Origin: Pseudeuparius sepicola
Taxonomy: Eukaryota; Arthropoda; Insecta; Coleoptera; Anthribidae
Length of the DNA: 64,000 bases
Direction of reading: 5' to 3'
NCBI GenBank assembly: GCA_963920635.1
Contig: OY987298.1
Location: forward strand, 35,185,787 to 35,249,786
The position numbers and the translations under genes are program-made. Position 1 is the first letter of the stretch, and each line of letters starts with the position of its first letter. Shown here one piece after another: positions 22,641-32,936 of the stretch. The notes beneath the pieces were generated by a model, which worked only from the letters and a program-made list of their open reading frames with translations, searched no databases and was not told where the DNA came from.

Positions 22641-25600
22641 ATTCCAAACAGAAAGGTAGCTTAATAATAGACCATCTAACCGAGAAAACATGTTTTCTTA
22701 ATATACACTGTGTCCCGGATAAGAATGAACAGCATGGGGATAATGCAAACGGTGAGAGATACGCCAACGGTTAAATGGGGAAAAAGTTGCGCATTTTTGA
22801 GGTCAATAAAATGGCATAAACAGATTTCTAATATCTTTTTTCGTTTTTGACTTATTTTGAAAAAAAGTAAAATTTTGCGTTTTCGATTTTATTTTTTTCT
22901 GAAGTTGTTATCACAGATAGAAAAAAAGAAAAACACTTCCTTTTTTAACGAGCTTTAAGGTGGCGTTTTTAGATTTATTCTACAACGTTTCATTTTTGAG
23001 AAACAATCTTCAACTTAATTTTTTTAAATACTGACCTGGATTTTTTTTTTCAGATTTTGAAAGCACTTTTCATTGCAAATACCATGATGTATGACACGAA
23101 ATATTTTTAAAATGTTTTGAGACAATTTTACTGAAAAATTCATTTTTTTTCCATTCATTTTTTTCTATTGCGGCCCTGTATTTAATTTATTTATTTATAA
23201 GTGATCATTAGGGATACAAACAGGTGAAATAACCCACTATAGTATCCGCGACAAAATATAAATGTATATACCTACACATGCGACGTCGCATCCAGGTCGA
23301 AAGTAATTTAAAATTAATCGATTACCGAACCCATCTTACAAAAATAAAATAAAATATGCAAAAGAGAAAAACAAAGAGAAAATTAATGTTTACATATATC
23401 TAATGATATAAGCCTCGAACTTAGCCCACCTAGCTTTGTAAATTAATAAAATAATATTTTAAATTTCTTTTAAGTCTATACAGTGGTACTGCGAAAATAT
23501 CGAACAAGTTACTAACATTATTAGCACTACGCAAATATTAATAATAAGAAGTCTAAATATTAATCAGTATTAACAACAATTTAACTTACAGTTTATTTTG
23601 ACTTCGAAAACTTAATATTTTTTAATACGGCCCTGTCTGGTAAGTGTTTTCGTCTGTTGTTGTACTTCAAACACTGTCGCATTGTGTTTTGGAGTAAATT
23701 CTTCGCTTTTTCTAATTGTGAGAAGAAAGCTTTAAGCCAACGAAACCAATAACTTTTGCCATTTATTAATTATTGTAACAATACATTCGTTCGGCCTCCA
23801 CGCCCTCTACACTATTTCTGTAACACAAGATATAACATGCTGACATGATAAATTTGTCGTCATTTGAAAAAGCACCCTCCATTTCCATTGATACAAATTG
23901 GTAATTAAATGATACAGTGGGAGTAAAAATGACAAGGGGTTGGTTTCGTTGTTTCAAAGCCTTCTAGGTGGAGGATTTTTATTAATTTTTTATTATCGTA
24001 TGTGACTGTTATTAGTTTTTGCCGTCCTTTTTTTAGTTCTCAAATTGAAAGATAAGTTGTAAGTTAAATTGTTGACAATACTGATTAATATTTAGACTTC
24101 TTATTATAATGGAAAAAAAATGAATTTTTAGTATAATTGTCTCAAAACATTTTAAATGGAAAGTGCATTCAAACTCTGAAAAAAAAAGTCCAGATCCGTA
24201 TTTAAAAAAATAAAGTTGAAGATGGTTTCTCAAAAACGAAACGTTGTAGAACAAATCGAAAAACGCCATCTTAAAGCCCGTTAAAAAGTGACATAAGAAA
24301 GTGTTTTTCTTTTTTTTTCTATCTGTGATAACAACTTCAGAAAAAAATTAAATCGAAAACGCAAAATTTAACTTTTTTAAAAATAACTCAAAAACAAAAA
24401 ATATATTAGAAATCTCTTTGTTCCATTTTATTGACCTCAAAATTGCGCAACTTTTTCCCCATTTAACCGTTGCTCTATCTCTCACCGTTTGCAATATCCC
24501 CATCATGCTGTTCATTCTTATCCGGGACACAGTGTATAATTTCAGCATCAGCATGGGTTTAGATCGGGTCGAAGTATACGCGATACTTGATTTTGTTGCG
24601 AATGCGTTGGATGCCTTTGAAAACTCAGAATATAACAACACCTTATTTCTAGACTTAACCAAAGCATTTGATTGTGTATCGCATACCCTATTAATTGAGA
24701 AGCTAAAAAAGAATAATCTGTGTGACAACAGTGTAAAACTTATTAGATCATACTTAACGAATAGATATCAATTCGTAAAAGTAGAAAACCAGTTATCCGA
24801 TAAAGAGTTTCTCGATGTTGGTGTTCCGCAGGGCTCTACACTGGGCCCGCTGCTGTTTCTAATCTATGTTAATGCCTATAATAAATGCGTCTACAAAATT
24901 CATCCTGTTCGCGGATGACACTACCGTATCTGTCCGTGCAAAAAGTCTAGAGGAGGTAAATATAATAAGTGCAGATATCCTGGGTGAACTGCAATGTTGG
25001 TTGAACTCAAATGACTTAATTTTGAATGAAAACAAAGCTCAAAAACTGGTGTGTACATTGCGCAACGATGATCAGCGATATGAACCAGTGAAATTCTTGG
25101 GCATCTATTTGGACAAATATTTGCGGTGGAATACTCACATAGAATCTGTATGTAATAAATTAAGCCGAAGTTGCTTCTTGTTGAGGAGTTTGTCTAGCAC
25201 CGTCTCAATAGACGTATTGAAGGTGGATTACTTTGCCCTGTGTCAATCGGTGCTAAGCTACGGAGTTCTGGCATGGGGTCAGGCTGGGCAGGTGGACCGG
25301 GTATTTAAAATACAACGAAAAATTATAAGAGTCATAGCTGGTTATGGGTACAGAGAGGATTGTAAAAAATGCATTCATCGACCACAATATACTTACATTT
25401 CCTTCCATATACATATTGGAGTGTTTAACCTATATTAAAGCACATAAAAATGATATAGCATCCAACATTGGTGTACATAGTCATAACACGGGAGGTAAAA
25501 ACAATTTAACGGTACCTTTCCATAGACTAAGCAAAACACAAAAAAATGTTTATTACTTCGGTACTAAATTGTACAGTAAACTTCCTGACCAAATAAAAAG

Positions 25601-25703
25601 TATAGGAAATCTAAAATTATTTAAAGAAAGGGTGAAGGCATTCCTAATCAGAGAGGCATTCTACCACGTCCGGGAATTTATAGACAGGAATTTGATTTTG
25701 TTT
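22641..25703 (+). pseudogene. LINE reverse transcriptase, split by a foldback insertion
   Basis: A short piece before the insertion (about 22657-22701) reads IIDHLTEKTCFLN, the helix just before the RT palm. After the insertion the frame resumes with QHGFRSGRS (about 24550-24576), then LDFVANALDAFEN, LDLTKAFDCVSHTLL (block A, about 24654-24697), SYLTNRYQFVK, GVPQGSTLGPLLFLIYVN (block B, about 24822-24875) and FILFADDTTVS (block C, about 24896-24928). It continues with FLGIYLDKYLRWNTHIE (about 25094-25144) and the C-terminal RKIIRVIAGYGYRED and YIKAHKND region. At least three frameshifts break it (near 24585, 24880 and 25360). The enzyme would copy LINE RNA, but this copy is inactive. Codon-level similarity to jockey/CR1-type LINEs is clear; the exact clade is not. 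Confidence 0.9.
22706..24534. mobile_element. 1.83-kb foldback element inserted in the LINE RT
   Basis: The ends TATA-CACTGTGTCCCGGATAAG (left) and CTTATCCGGGACACAGTG-TATA (right) are perfect inverted copies. The arms of about 450 bp (22706-23150 and 24100-24534) stay similar throughout, for example GGTTAAATGGGGAAAAAGTT against AACTTTTTCCCCATTTAACC. The loop of about 950 bp (23150-24100) is AT-rich and holds no recognised gene. The element splits the RT reading frame, so it is younger than that LINE copy. Parts of the arms resemble the element at 30859-32345. Confidence 0.88.
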
Positions 25704-25974
25704 TGACTTTATTGTTGTGATTGGTATGATTTGTATCATGTTGTACAGTCTGTATGTCTTTTTACACAATACAACATGCAAAGTTTTTGTAATACTTGAA
25801 TTTTAAAAAATATAACTGTTTGACCTGTGTAAGCATTCGTGCAATAGCTTCATGATGCATTCATAAAATAAAACAGCGTGAAAACGCCCATTTCCAATTT
25901 TTTCGAGACACTAACCAAACTTATATTTTTTTATTTTTTTACGCTTTTTCAAATCGAAACACCCTAAAACTAAA
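25704..25974. other. probable LINE 3' tail and unassigned DNA
   Basis: The bases after the RT stop could be the LINE 3' untranslated region. A weak AATAAAA-like word lies near 25866, but no poly(A) tail or duplication is identified. Confidence 0.35.
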
Positions 25975-26420
25975 TATCTTACGTTCTTGCCTACAAAATC
26001 TGGTGTGCCGGATATATTAGGCCCAATAAAAATCGAAGGGACGGCATATGTCGTGGAAAATACTGCAACCATAAAATACCTAGGAATTAACGTCGACCAG
26101 CATTTTAAATGGGAAAGTCAATAAGGGGATTATAACTAATTTACAAATTTTATTCTTTGCGAAATATATTGAATATAAAAGTACTATTAACTGTCTACAA
26201 CAGCTTAGTGGAATCGATTCTAAGATATGGTATCAGCGCATGGGGTTCAGCGTAAAAATCAACCCTTCTTAGATAACCAAAAACTGTATTAAGAACAATA
26301 TTTAATTAACAACCAAAGTAGAGTGAGCAGCCAATCAATTTAACCAGAATATAAAATCCTAAACATAAAAGGGCTGTATATGCATGCTGCACTGAAATGG
26401 GTGCATGGTTCACCTGACAT
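25975..26420 (+). pseudogene. second LINE RT fragment (thumb/C-terminal region)
   Basis: Translation in broken frames gives TIKYLGINVDQHFKWES (about 26070-26120), then SLVESILRYGISAWGSA (about 26204-26252), then YKILNIKGLYMHAALKW (about 26347-26397). These are the post-catalytic RT blocks of jockey/CR1-type LINEs. The catalytic region is absent and stops interrupt the frame. It is a different, more decayed copy than the one ending at 25703. Confidence 0.82.
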
Positions 26421-26433
26421 AGATTCTACAATA

Positions 26434-26474
26434 TGTACTACCAAAGAAAATGGTACTATTTTCTTTGGTACTAC
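26434..26474. repeat. perfect short hairpin
   Basis: Arms TGTACTACCAAAGAAAAT and ATTTTCTTTGGTACTACA surround a centre of only a few bases. No function is inferred. Confidence 0.75.
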
Positions 26475-26629
26475 ATAAGAAATTATTAATATATCATGAA
26501 TACGAATTGCCCTCCTGTTTGACATAAGACGAGGATTCCTCAGGTGTCATATTGCAATTTAATGTAAAATATTTGTAATAAGTACACAATTGAAAAAAAT
26601 ATATAATCGTTATTGCTGTCAAACTACAA

Positions 26630-26764
26630 GTTTGTTCAGCGAATGTTCGGCCCTACGTCACAACTCCCGTTGTTACTCGTTAATATACGATGGATATCGG
26701 TCGTATATTCACGACAGACAAAGACGGGAGTTGTGACGTAGGGCCGAACATTCGCTGAACAAAC
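26630..26764. repeat. 135-bp MITE with perfect 41-bp inverted ends
   Basis: The first and last 41 bp are exact reverse complements. The left starts GTTTGTTCAGCGAATGTTCG and the right ends CGAACATTCGCTGAACAAAC. The 53-bp centre contains TATACGATGGATATCGGTCG, another short palindrome. It is GC-richer than the surroundings. Perfect arms suggest a young insertion or gene conversion between arms. Confidence 0.9.
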
Positions 26765-27005
26765 TGTATATTAAACTTTACACTGAAGTGGAACAATCCC
26801 ACCGGGTCCACCAAAATTAACAATGCCCAGAGAACTAGGTAACTGGGGTTACGGGTGTTGTTTACTTCATTTTGATTTTGGAAAACAAAAACGTCATTTG
26901 CTTTTATTACTCTTTCGTAAACTAAAACAGGCTGGGATGCAACCCTACGGGCTTTTTATCCATTATTTGCAAGTATAAATGGGCTTACCCCGGTGTGTCC
27001 CTAGG
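26765..27005. other. short unassigned stretch ending in the hAT target site
   Basis: No feature is seen apart from the 8-bp TCCCTAGG at 26998-27005, which is the left target-site duplication of the hAT element. Confidence 0.6.
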
Positions 27006-27760
27006 CAGTGGCGGTCATAACGGGGTAGCAGGGGTAGCGAAGCTACCCCTGAAGGGGCCAAGCGAGGCCCCGAAGGGGCCCCGGCCTCTACCACAATTCT
27101 TAAAAATTAAATAGTCCACTTATTGGAATGTAAATAAATGCGGGGGCATTGCTGACATATTGAAGAAAATAAGGAAAGGATTTCTAGAGTTGCGCTCAAA
27201 CTATAAATGTGTACTAGAACCTTCCGAACGAATTGCAAACGAATGGGAAATAACAACAACCTTCAAAAATACGAGAGTTAAAAAAAATTTTTTTTCAGAT
27301 GAGATGATTGAGAATAGTAGTAAGAAGTTTGAAGTGACAGTTTTTAATGCATCTTTGGACATTTTAATTAGTCAAGTATCTAACAGATTTGAGAGCTCAC
27401 TTAAAATATGTGAAATATTTCAAATACTGCAACCTACAATTTTGCTGAATGTTACCGACAAAGAAATTGCCAACCATTGCCAGCAATTAATTGAAAATCA
27501 CAAATGTGATTCCACAAATTTGTCAGTTTCTTTCGTTGTACAAGGAAGAACTAAGAGAGCTGAAAACTATTAGAGATTTAACAGAATTTTTATTCGTTAA
27601 AAACAAATATGTATTTTCAGCTTTACCAGATTTGTGTACAGTTATTCAATTGTAGGTATTTTACAAAATTCCGGTAGGTAACAATAGCTAGTGCCGAGAG
27701 ATCTTATTCGAAACTTAAATTAATTAAATCTTACTTACGTACAACCACTGACCTATATTA

Positions 27761-28620
27761 TGGCTGCTTTACATTGACAATTTGTTCATGAATTAATTCA
27801 TGAAGTCACTTCAAGGACAAATTATTATAAAAAGTGGCAATTTCTTCATGAATTAATTCATGAATTTCTTCATGAAGTTACTTGACGAATTAGAGCATGT
27901 TCTATTTTCCGTCAAGTTTTGCGTGAACTTCAGGAGAACTAACATTGAAAACTTTTACACAAGGATGGTTATATTTTGATACTGGTTTTGTTTGAGGCAT
28001 TAGACGAGGAAGAGGAGAGTACATAGTTTTAGAGATAATATTCATAGATAAAAAGTGTGTGAAATGTTACAATAGGTTTTATTTATGTATTCCGCTGCCA
28101 AGGCACAGCTCCCTCATTCACGAAATGATCACAAAACTCCTCTCGGGCAGAAGTAAGAAGTGGTAAGAAAGTCCAAATTGAAATATATAGTTTTTATCAA
28201 GCTCTTCTAGGATGGAAGTAGGACATTCGGGTCTCAAAAATTATGTAATGTGCAACATGCCAATGCTATGGTTTGCACTTTTTCCACATTCAAATTAATT
28301 GTAGTGCAGTTAAAAAACTCTAAATCGTTTGGCTAAAATGCCAAATGCATTTTCAACTACTCTTCTAGCCAGACTTAATCTGCAGTTAAAAATGCTTTGG
28401 ATGAAGATGGATATGGTTAGAAAATATGTTCTGATAGGGGAAATGCAGCACAAAAATATTATTTTGTTATTTATTATCTTATGTTGGTATTCGCTAGAAT
28501 CTGACATAAGCTGACAAAAAATCATCAATTTCTTCATCAGTGTAAAATAGAACTTGTCGTGAATGAATTCATGAATGTATTCATAAACTTATTCATGAAA
28601 TTGTCAATGTAAAACAGGCT
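27761..28620 (-). mobile_element. PIF/Harbinger element nested in the hAT
   Basis: The left end TGGCTGCTTTACATTGACAA and right end TTGTCAATGTAAAACAGGCT are inverted with few mismatches. They are followed inside by repeated TTCATGAATTAATTCATGAA-type words. The flanks show a 3-bp TTA duplication (27758-27760 and 28621-28623), the canonical PIF/Harbinger target. The minus strand encodes the C-terminal part of a Harbinger nuclease. At 860 bp it is a deletion derivative. Its position inside the hAT coding region makes it younger than the hAT insertion. Confidence 0.92.
28083..28537 (-). pseudogene. Harbinger (DDE_Tnp_4) transposase C-terminal remnant
   Basis: On the minus strand, RLSLARRVVENAFGILAKRF (about 28323-28382) matches the most conserved stretch of the Harbinger nuclease, which carries the final catalytic acidic residue. 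After a stop and frameshifts come a LHNFLRPECPTS-like segment and HFVNEGAVPWQ just before a stop at 28083-28085, the typical end of the protein. The first catalytic Asp regions are deleted, so no active enzyme is possible. Confidence 0.88.
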
Positions 28621-29022
28621 TTAGCGATGCTATATAGGTCTGTGGTACAACCTTTATTCTGTGGTACAACCAAAGTCTAGAAATACCATCTCTGGACGCT
28701 GGTACAACTATGAGTATTGTATCAAGTATTGAATCGGAAACTACTTTTCAGGTGGATACTGATCGGATTGTGGAGTCCTTTTTTAATCGCACCAAAAGGC
28801 GCATTAAATAGATTGTTTCGACCCGAAAAAATTATATTACAGTTGCAATATAGGTATATATTTTTTATTTATACGTTGTTATTATTTTTAATTTTGCTTT
28901 AAAAAACCATTATAGTGGTTGCTATAGAAAAGAAAGAGAAAGGAAATTTTGGGGGGGGGGGGCACCAAGACGCATCACCGCAGGGGGGCCCGGGATACTT
29001 TATGACCGCTACTGTCCCTAGG

Positions 29023-30528
29023 TAAGACCATAATGGCTGAAATCCTTAAAGTTAGTTTAACATTATTGTGTCCCTAGTTCTGTTTTAGCTCTAAATTAAG
29101 AAACCGCTGTAACCAATGTAATTAGAGTATCACATCCAAATTTAATAAACTTGGTTTTGGATTTCATTTGGTTTAATGAATATGGAGTCACCTCGATCGA
29201 CTGAACCATAACCCTGACAGAATCTCGCTTGGAAAACAAACGTTCCAGCTCAACACCATTATTTACCGTTTTTCCAATGTTGCATTTTAAGAGGTTACGC
29301 TAAATATATTTAAAAGCTAGGCGCATTTTAGTAAACAATAACTATTAACAAAAGACTAGGTACTTCTTGGTTACGGACAATTAATTTTGCCCCGAGTCAA
29401 CAAAAACAAGAAATACCATCAGTTGACTTACATAATAATTTGGCTCAACTTGGTTAATTTATTTTACCTTAAAATGAGATCATTAAACGTCGTGACGTCA
29501 TTTGGCTCATCTGTCAAAAACGACATTTATATAAATAAATGGCCAAAATACGCTTTATTTGTGATTTTATCGAAAAAAAGTTATTTGAAAAAGTTGCTTG
29601 GAATTTTATTTTACCCTTATGTGCCAATTTTCAGACAAAAATTCTTACAATGATAAATTTTTGATTTTTTGAAAAAATATAAAATTAATAAATTTCATTT
29701 TTTTTCGGTGTGCCATATTTGACTTTAGAATTGATTGCCTATCTTCCAAACGTGATATTTTTTAGTTATGGACCTTTTTTGGATCCTAATCGGCTAATAG
29801 TTTCAATAAAAACTCAACTAACATGGTTCCAACTTTTTGGCGGGCACAGTATATGCTTCAATAATCAAACAAAGCTTGTTATTGCACAACCGAAAACCGA
29901 ACAATATTCCTGAATTTAAATTTATTATAATGCGAATATCGCCCGCCAGAAACTTTTCCAATTTATCTGCTTGATATTTCCATCTGCAACTGATGCACAC
30001 CTTCTGAAACTATAACCGAGTTGTCGGTTCTGCAAAACAATGCCCAGCTGCCGCAGTGAATTATCAAAGTTTGGTGGTTACAGCCGAGCACGATTTGGAA
30101 AATTCCTGTTAAATACTTTGTTTGTGCAAAGTGCGGAGGGCGTGGTTTGCACAAACACAATTGCCATTACAGGAATCCACTTTATGACCAAAACTGATTA
30201 TTTCAAAAACAAAACTCTGTCTTGAACCATAATATTTCATATAGGTATCTACGAGTATTTATAAGATCCTAATTTCGAATCTGAATATTATTTGTAATAG
30301 AGATGGAAAACTCAAAATAATTTATTATTAGTATTATGGTATCGTATTCGTATGATCATACAATTTAGTGAGTATTTTACAAATTGTGAGCCGAAACACC
30401 AACGATTCTATCAATTTTGCATTGGTTTTCATTATTAATATCACCACAAACTAAATAGGCTATAGAATTATACAAATAAGGTTAACTAATTCAGAGCACT
30501 AACTAATCTTAGATTTGTTTTATTGCAG
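29023..30528. other. probable intron or flank of the KH-domain gene
   Basis: No second exon is recognised. There is a short inverted pair, GTTTGTGCAAA and TTTGCACAAAC, near 30118-30154. Because the exon at 30529 has a normal acceptor site, at least the 3' part of this stretch is intron. Confidence 0.5.
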
Positions 30529-30645
30529 TTCAATTTTGTGGGAAAACTCCTTGGGCCTAAAGGCAATTCACTGAAAAGGTTACAAGAGGATACGATGTGC
30601 AAAATGGCAGTTCTCGGCAGGGGATCGATGAAGGACAGGCATAAG
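30529..30645 (+). CDS. internal exon of a STAR/KHDRBS (quaking-related 58E type) KH-domain RNA-binding protein
   Basis: This 117-bp open exon of exactly 39 codons encodes the N-terminal half of a STAR-family KH domain. It begins [18 protein letters not shown] and continues with [16 protein letters not shown]. The GxxG-type RNA-binding loop (GPKG) and the following helix are intact. It is bounded by a strong acceptor (TTTGTTTTATTGCAG before 30529) and a strong donor (AAG|GTGAGT after 30645). Both splice phases are 0, fitting one whole-codon exon. Known relatives (KHDRBS1-3/Sam68 in vertebrates; kep1 and qkr58E in Drosophila) are nuclear proteins that bind U/A-rich RNA and regulate splicing. 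Neighbouring exons, which would encode the Qua1 region upstream and the EEELR..DPKYAHL half downstream, were not found by eye, so the introns must be long. Assignment to kep1 versus qkr58E is not decided. Confidence 0.93.
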
Positions 30646-30858
30646 GTGAGTTTAAGCGGTAATATAATGTGTTGTTGGAATAGGTATGTATAAATGAGAA
30701 AAAACATCTACGAGTTTAATTAATCCAGTAGGTATTAAAATAATGATCACCTGTTATAATTGGAGTAGTTTTGAAAAAAAAATGCATAGTCCATTATCAT
30801 ATTAATTTTTTTCTTAGTGAATGTGCCTTTTAGCGACCAAAACGAACAAAAATATATA
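30646..30858 (+). other. start of the downstream intron of the KH gene
   Basis: This is intronic DNA between the GTGAGT donor and the foldback element. No feature is visible. Confidence 0.6.
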
Positions 30859-32345
30859 CAGGGTGAGTTTTTTTCGATGCCCATTATGGGGATCTCGGAA
30901 ACTAGCAGAGCTAGAACAAAGGTTAAATGGGGAAAGAATTGCAGTTTTGAATGCTCAATCTAATGCCCCTTTTGGATATTTAAAAAAGTTCATGGCTCAC
31001 TAGATATTTTGAAAAGAGTGATTTTTTGCTATTTCATCAGATCTCTGTAGCTCCGTTATTTCTGATTATACAGAAAAACTGTTGAGACAAAAATTGTAGA
31101 TAATTTTGGGCTTAGTAAGATAATCTAATCAATTTTTTATGTTGTTTGTGATTTTTGAGATATGACACAAACTTGTGTTGTTTTTTAAATGTAAATCATG
31201 GTTGGCTCAAGTCGGCCATTTTTTGAGCTTTCCAAAGATATAATACTCGGCATAGTTATTATAAAAAAATAAAAGAGCTATGACTAATTTTCTGATTTTT
31301 TTTTAATTTTCACATAGTCAGCCATGGAATATTTTCAGAATTACGTTCTATTTTATAATTAGACATACTTCAAACTTTCTAATATTTTGTTTTTAGCTGG
31401 TAACAAAATGTAACAAAATAAAACAAAAATTAAAAAACTCAAATTCAAATTATTATTATTTTAAAAGGTCACCTTTTAAAATAAAAAAGGTGTTCAAACA
31501 ATCCACCATTACTATTTATGCAAATATTGCATCTTTTTAAAACGTAATTGGTCGCCTTTCTCAAAGAGCGCCTGTCAATACTGGCAATTGCTTCTAAAAC
31601 AGGTGCTCTTAATTCAGCAGTTGTCTCATACTTTATTTCGTACTGTTCCCCACAAAAAGAAATCCAAAACAGAGAAATCGGGGATCGGGGCTGCCAGGAA
31701 ATAGGTCTATTTCTCCCTATCCAACTACTTATTTGGATAGAGCTGAGATAGGTAATTTCTTACGGACAAATAATTATGTGGTGGAGCTCCATCATGATAA
31801 TTTTTGTTTTATTTTGTTACATTTTGTTACAAGCTAAAAATAAAATATTTGAAAGTTTGAAGTATGTCTTATTATAAAATAGAATATAATTATGAAAATA
31901 TTCCATGGCTGACTACGTGAAAATTTAAAAAAATCAGAAAATTAGCCACAGATCTTTTATTTTTTATAATAACTATGCCGAGTATTATATCTTTAAAAAC
32001 CTCGGCCGATTTAATAAGGCCACAGCCATCTATGATTTACATTTTACACAAAAACACAAGTTTATGTCATATCTCAAAAATCACAAACAACAAAAAAAAT
32101 TGGATTACACTATCTTATTAAACCCAAAATTATCTACAATTTTTGTCCCTACAGTTTTTCTGTATAATCAGAAATAGCAAAAAATTACTCTTTTCAAAAT
32201 ATCTAGTGTGCCATGAACTTTTTTGAAAATCAAAAGGGGCATTAGATTGAGCATTCAAAACTGCAATTCTTTCCCCATTTAACCTTTCTTCTAGCTCTGC
32301 TAGTTTCCGAGATCCCCATAGTGGGCATCGAAAAAACTCACCCTG
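30859..32345. mobile_element. 1.49-kb foldback element with transposase remnant in its loop
   Basis: The ends TA-CAGGGTGAGTTTTTTTCGAT and ATCGAAAAAACTCACCCTG-TA are inverted, with a TA duplication on each side (30857-30858 and 32346-32347). Arms of about 560 bp (30859-31430 and 31795-32345) match closely over their whole length. The 360-bp loop carries minus-strand transposase sequence. It lies in the intron 213 bp downstream of the KH exon. This copy ties the TACAGGGTG foldback family to the IS630/Tc1-mariner superfamily. Confidence 0.88.
31450..31795 (-). pseudogene. C-terminal remnant of an IS630/Tc1-mariner-superfamily transposase
   Basis: Reading the minus strand, YHDGAPPHNYLSVRNYL (second catalytic Asp within HDGAPPH) is followed by SVLDFFLWGTVRNKV, the region around the last acidic residue. 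In a shifted frame this continues to TTAELRAPVLEAIASID and CNICINSNGGLFEHLF just before the arm begins. This order matches a widespread insect transposase with the pattern QDGAPPHY...DFFLWG...GGHFEHL. Several stops and a frameshift are present, and the N-terminal half is replaced by the inverted arm. The copy is dead but identifies the family. Confidence 0.82.
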
Positions 32346-32389
32346 TATGTGCCAAACATCGTTGTACTCAGAGCAACGATTCATTTCGA

Positions 32390-32717
32390 AATATGCAATA
32401 AAAAATCCAGGTTCGTGTTTAAAAAAATGAAGATGATCCCTCTATCCCAAAAACTAAACGTCGCACCGAAAATCTAAAAATACCGACATATAGTCCAGAA
32501 AAAGTTGCAATGAAAAAGTATAATTTATTTTTCAATATTATCGCAAATGGCGCCAGAAAAAATCTAATTTTCAAAAAAATCTCAGCAACCCATCAAAATA
32601 TTTTAACTTTCTTAACGGCATATTGTTAGGTGCCCAAAGGCGCAACTTTGACCGACTTTGTATCTGTTACGGTTTTCGAGATCCCCATGTTGATCACCCG
32701 AACTGAATCACCCTGTA
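32390..32717 (-). repeat. single foldback arm (CACCCTGTA end)
   Basis: It ends GAATCACCCTGTA at 32717. It shares CGAGATCCCCATG and AAGATGATCCCTC..CCAAAAACTAAACGTCG-type words with the arms of 22706-24534 and 30859-32345. The partner arm is missing. It lies immediately beside the foldback at 30859-32345. Confidence 0.7.
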
Positions 32718-32793
32718 TACAGAATCTGTTTACACATCTATTAATTTTGTTTCTGCCATCGCTTTGGGGTATTCTCACAATAATTAACAGTTA

Positions 32794-32936
32794 GGGCGAG
32801 TTTTTAAAGTCAACACAAATATAAATATGTGATGGAATCCACCAATGCAATGTGATTGTCCGATTCAAAAATCTCTGCATTTGTGATTGGCTTGATGGAT
32901 TCCATCACATAGGTATTTTTGTTGACTTTAAAAACT
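32794..32936. repeat. about 140-bp MITE, copy 2
   Basis: It matches copy 1 (18407-18540): GGGCGAGTTTTTAAAG on the left, ATGTGATGGAATCCACC, then GATGGATTCCATCACAT and a right end that has lost the CGCCC part. Here the longer arms TTTTTAAAGTCAACA and TGTTGACTTTAAAAA are preserved. Confidence 0.82.

Larger units (their letters stand above)
27136..28811 (+). pseudogene. hAT (ZMYM1-like, DUF4371-type) transposase C-terminal remnant
   Basis: A 137-codon open stretch (27160-27573) contains EWEITTTFKNTRVKKNFF and VFNASLDILISQVSNRFES, characteristic of the transposase-derived ZMYM1-like proteins. A frameshift near 27540 then leads to KEELRELKTIRDLTEFLFVK, and another to SAERSYSKLKLIKSYLR (about 27694-27745), the hAT C-terminal dimerisation motif. 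The frame is cut by the Harbinger insertion and resumes at SSIESETTFQVDTDRIVESF, ending at a TAG at 28809-28811. The N-terminal zinc finger and most catalytic residues are missing, so the protein is non-functional. Confidence 0.9.
27006..29014 (+). mobile_element. hAT transposon (ZMYM1-like), internally deleted
   Basis: The element starts CAGTGGCGGTCATAA and ends TTATGACCGCTACTG, inverted ends that agree at 14 of 15 positions. It is flanked on both sides by the exact 8-bp duplication TCCCTAGG (26998-27005 and 29015-29022). Eight-bp duplications and CA(G/C)TG ends are hallmarks of hAT elements. The left end has GGGGTAGC/GCTACCCC and GGGGCC hairpins, and the right end has a run of about 12 G. 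Inside lie the C-terminal part of a hAT transposase and a nested PIF/Harbinger element (27761-28620). Without the nested insert the element is only about 1.15 kb, so it is a deletion derivative. Confidence 0.93.

Noticed and set aside
30820..31003. 60-codon frame at the start of the foldback left arm as a KH-gene exon
   Set aside because: The same peptide is encoded by the opposite arm at 32130-32384, so it belongs to the repeat, and it has no KH similarity.
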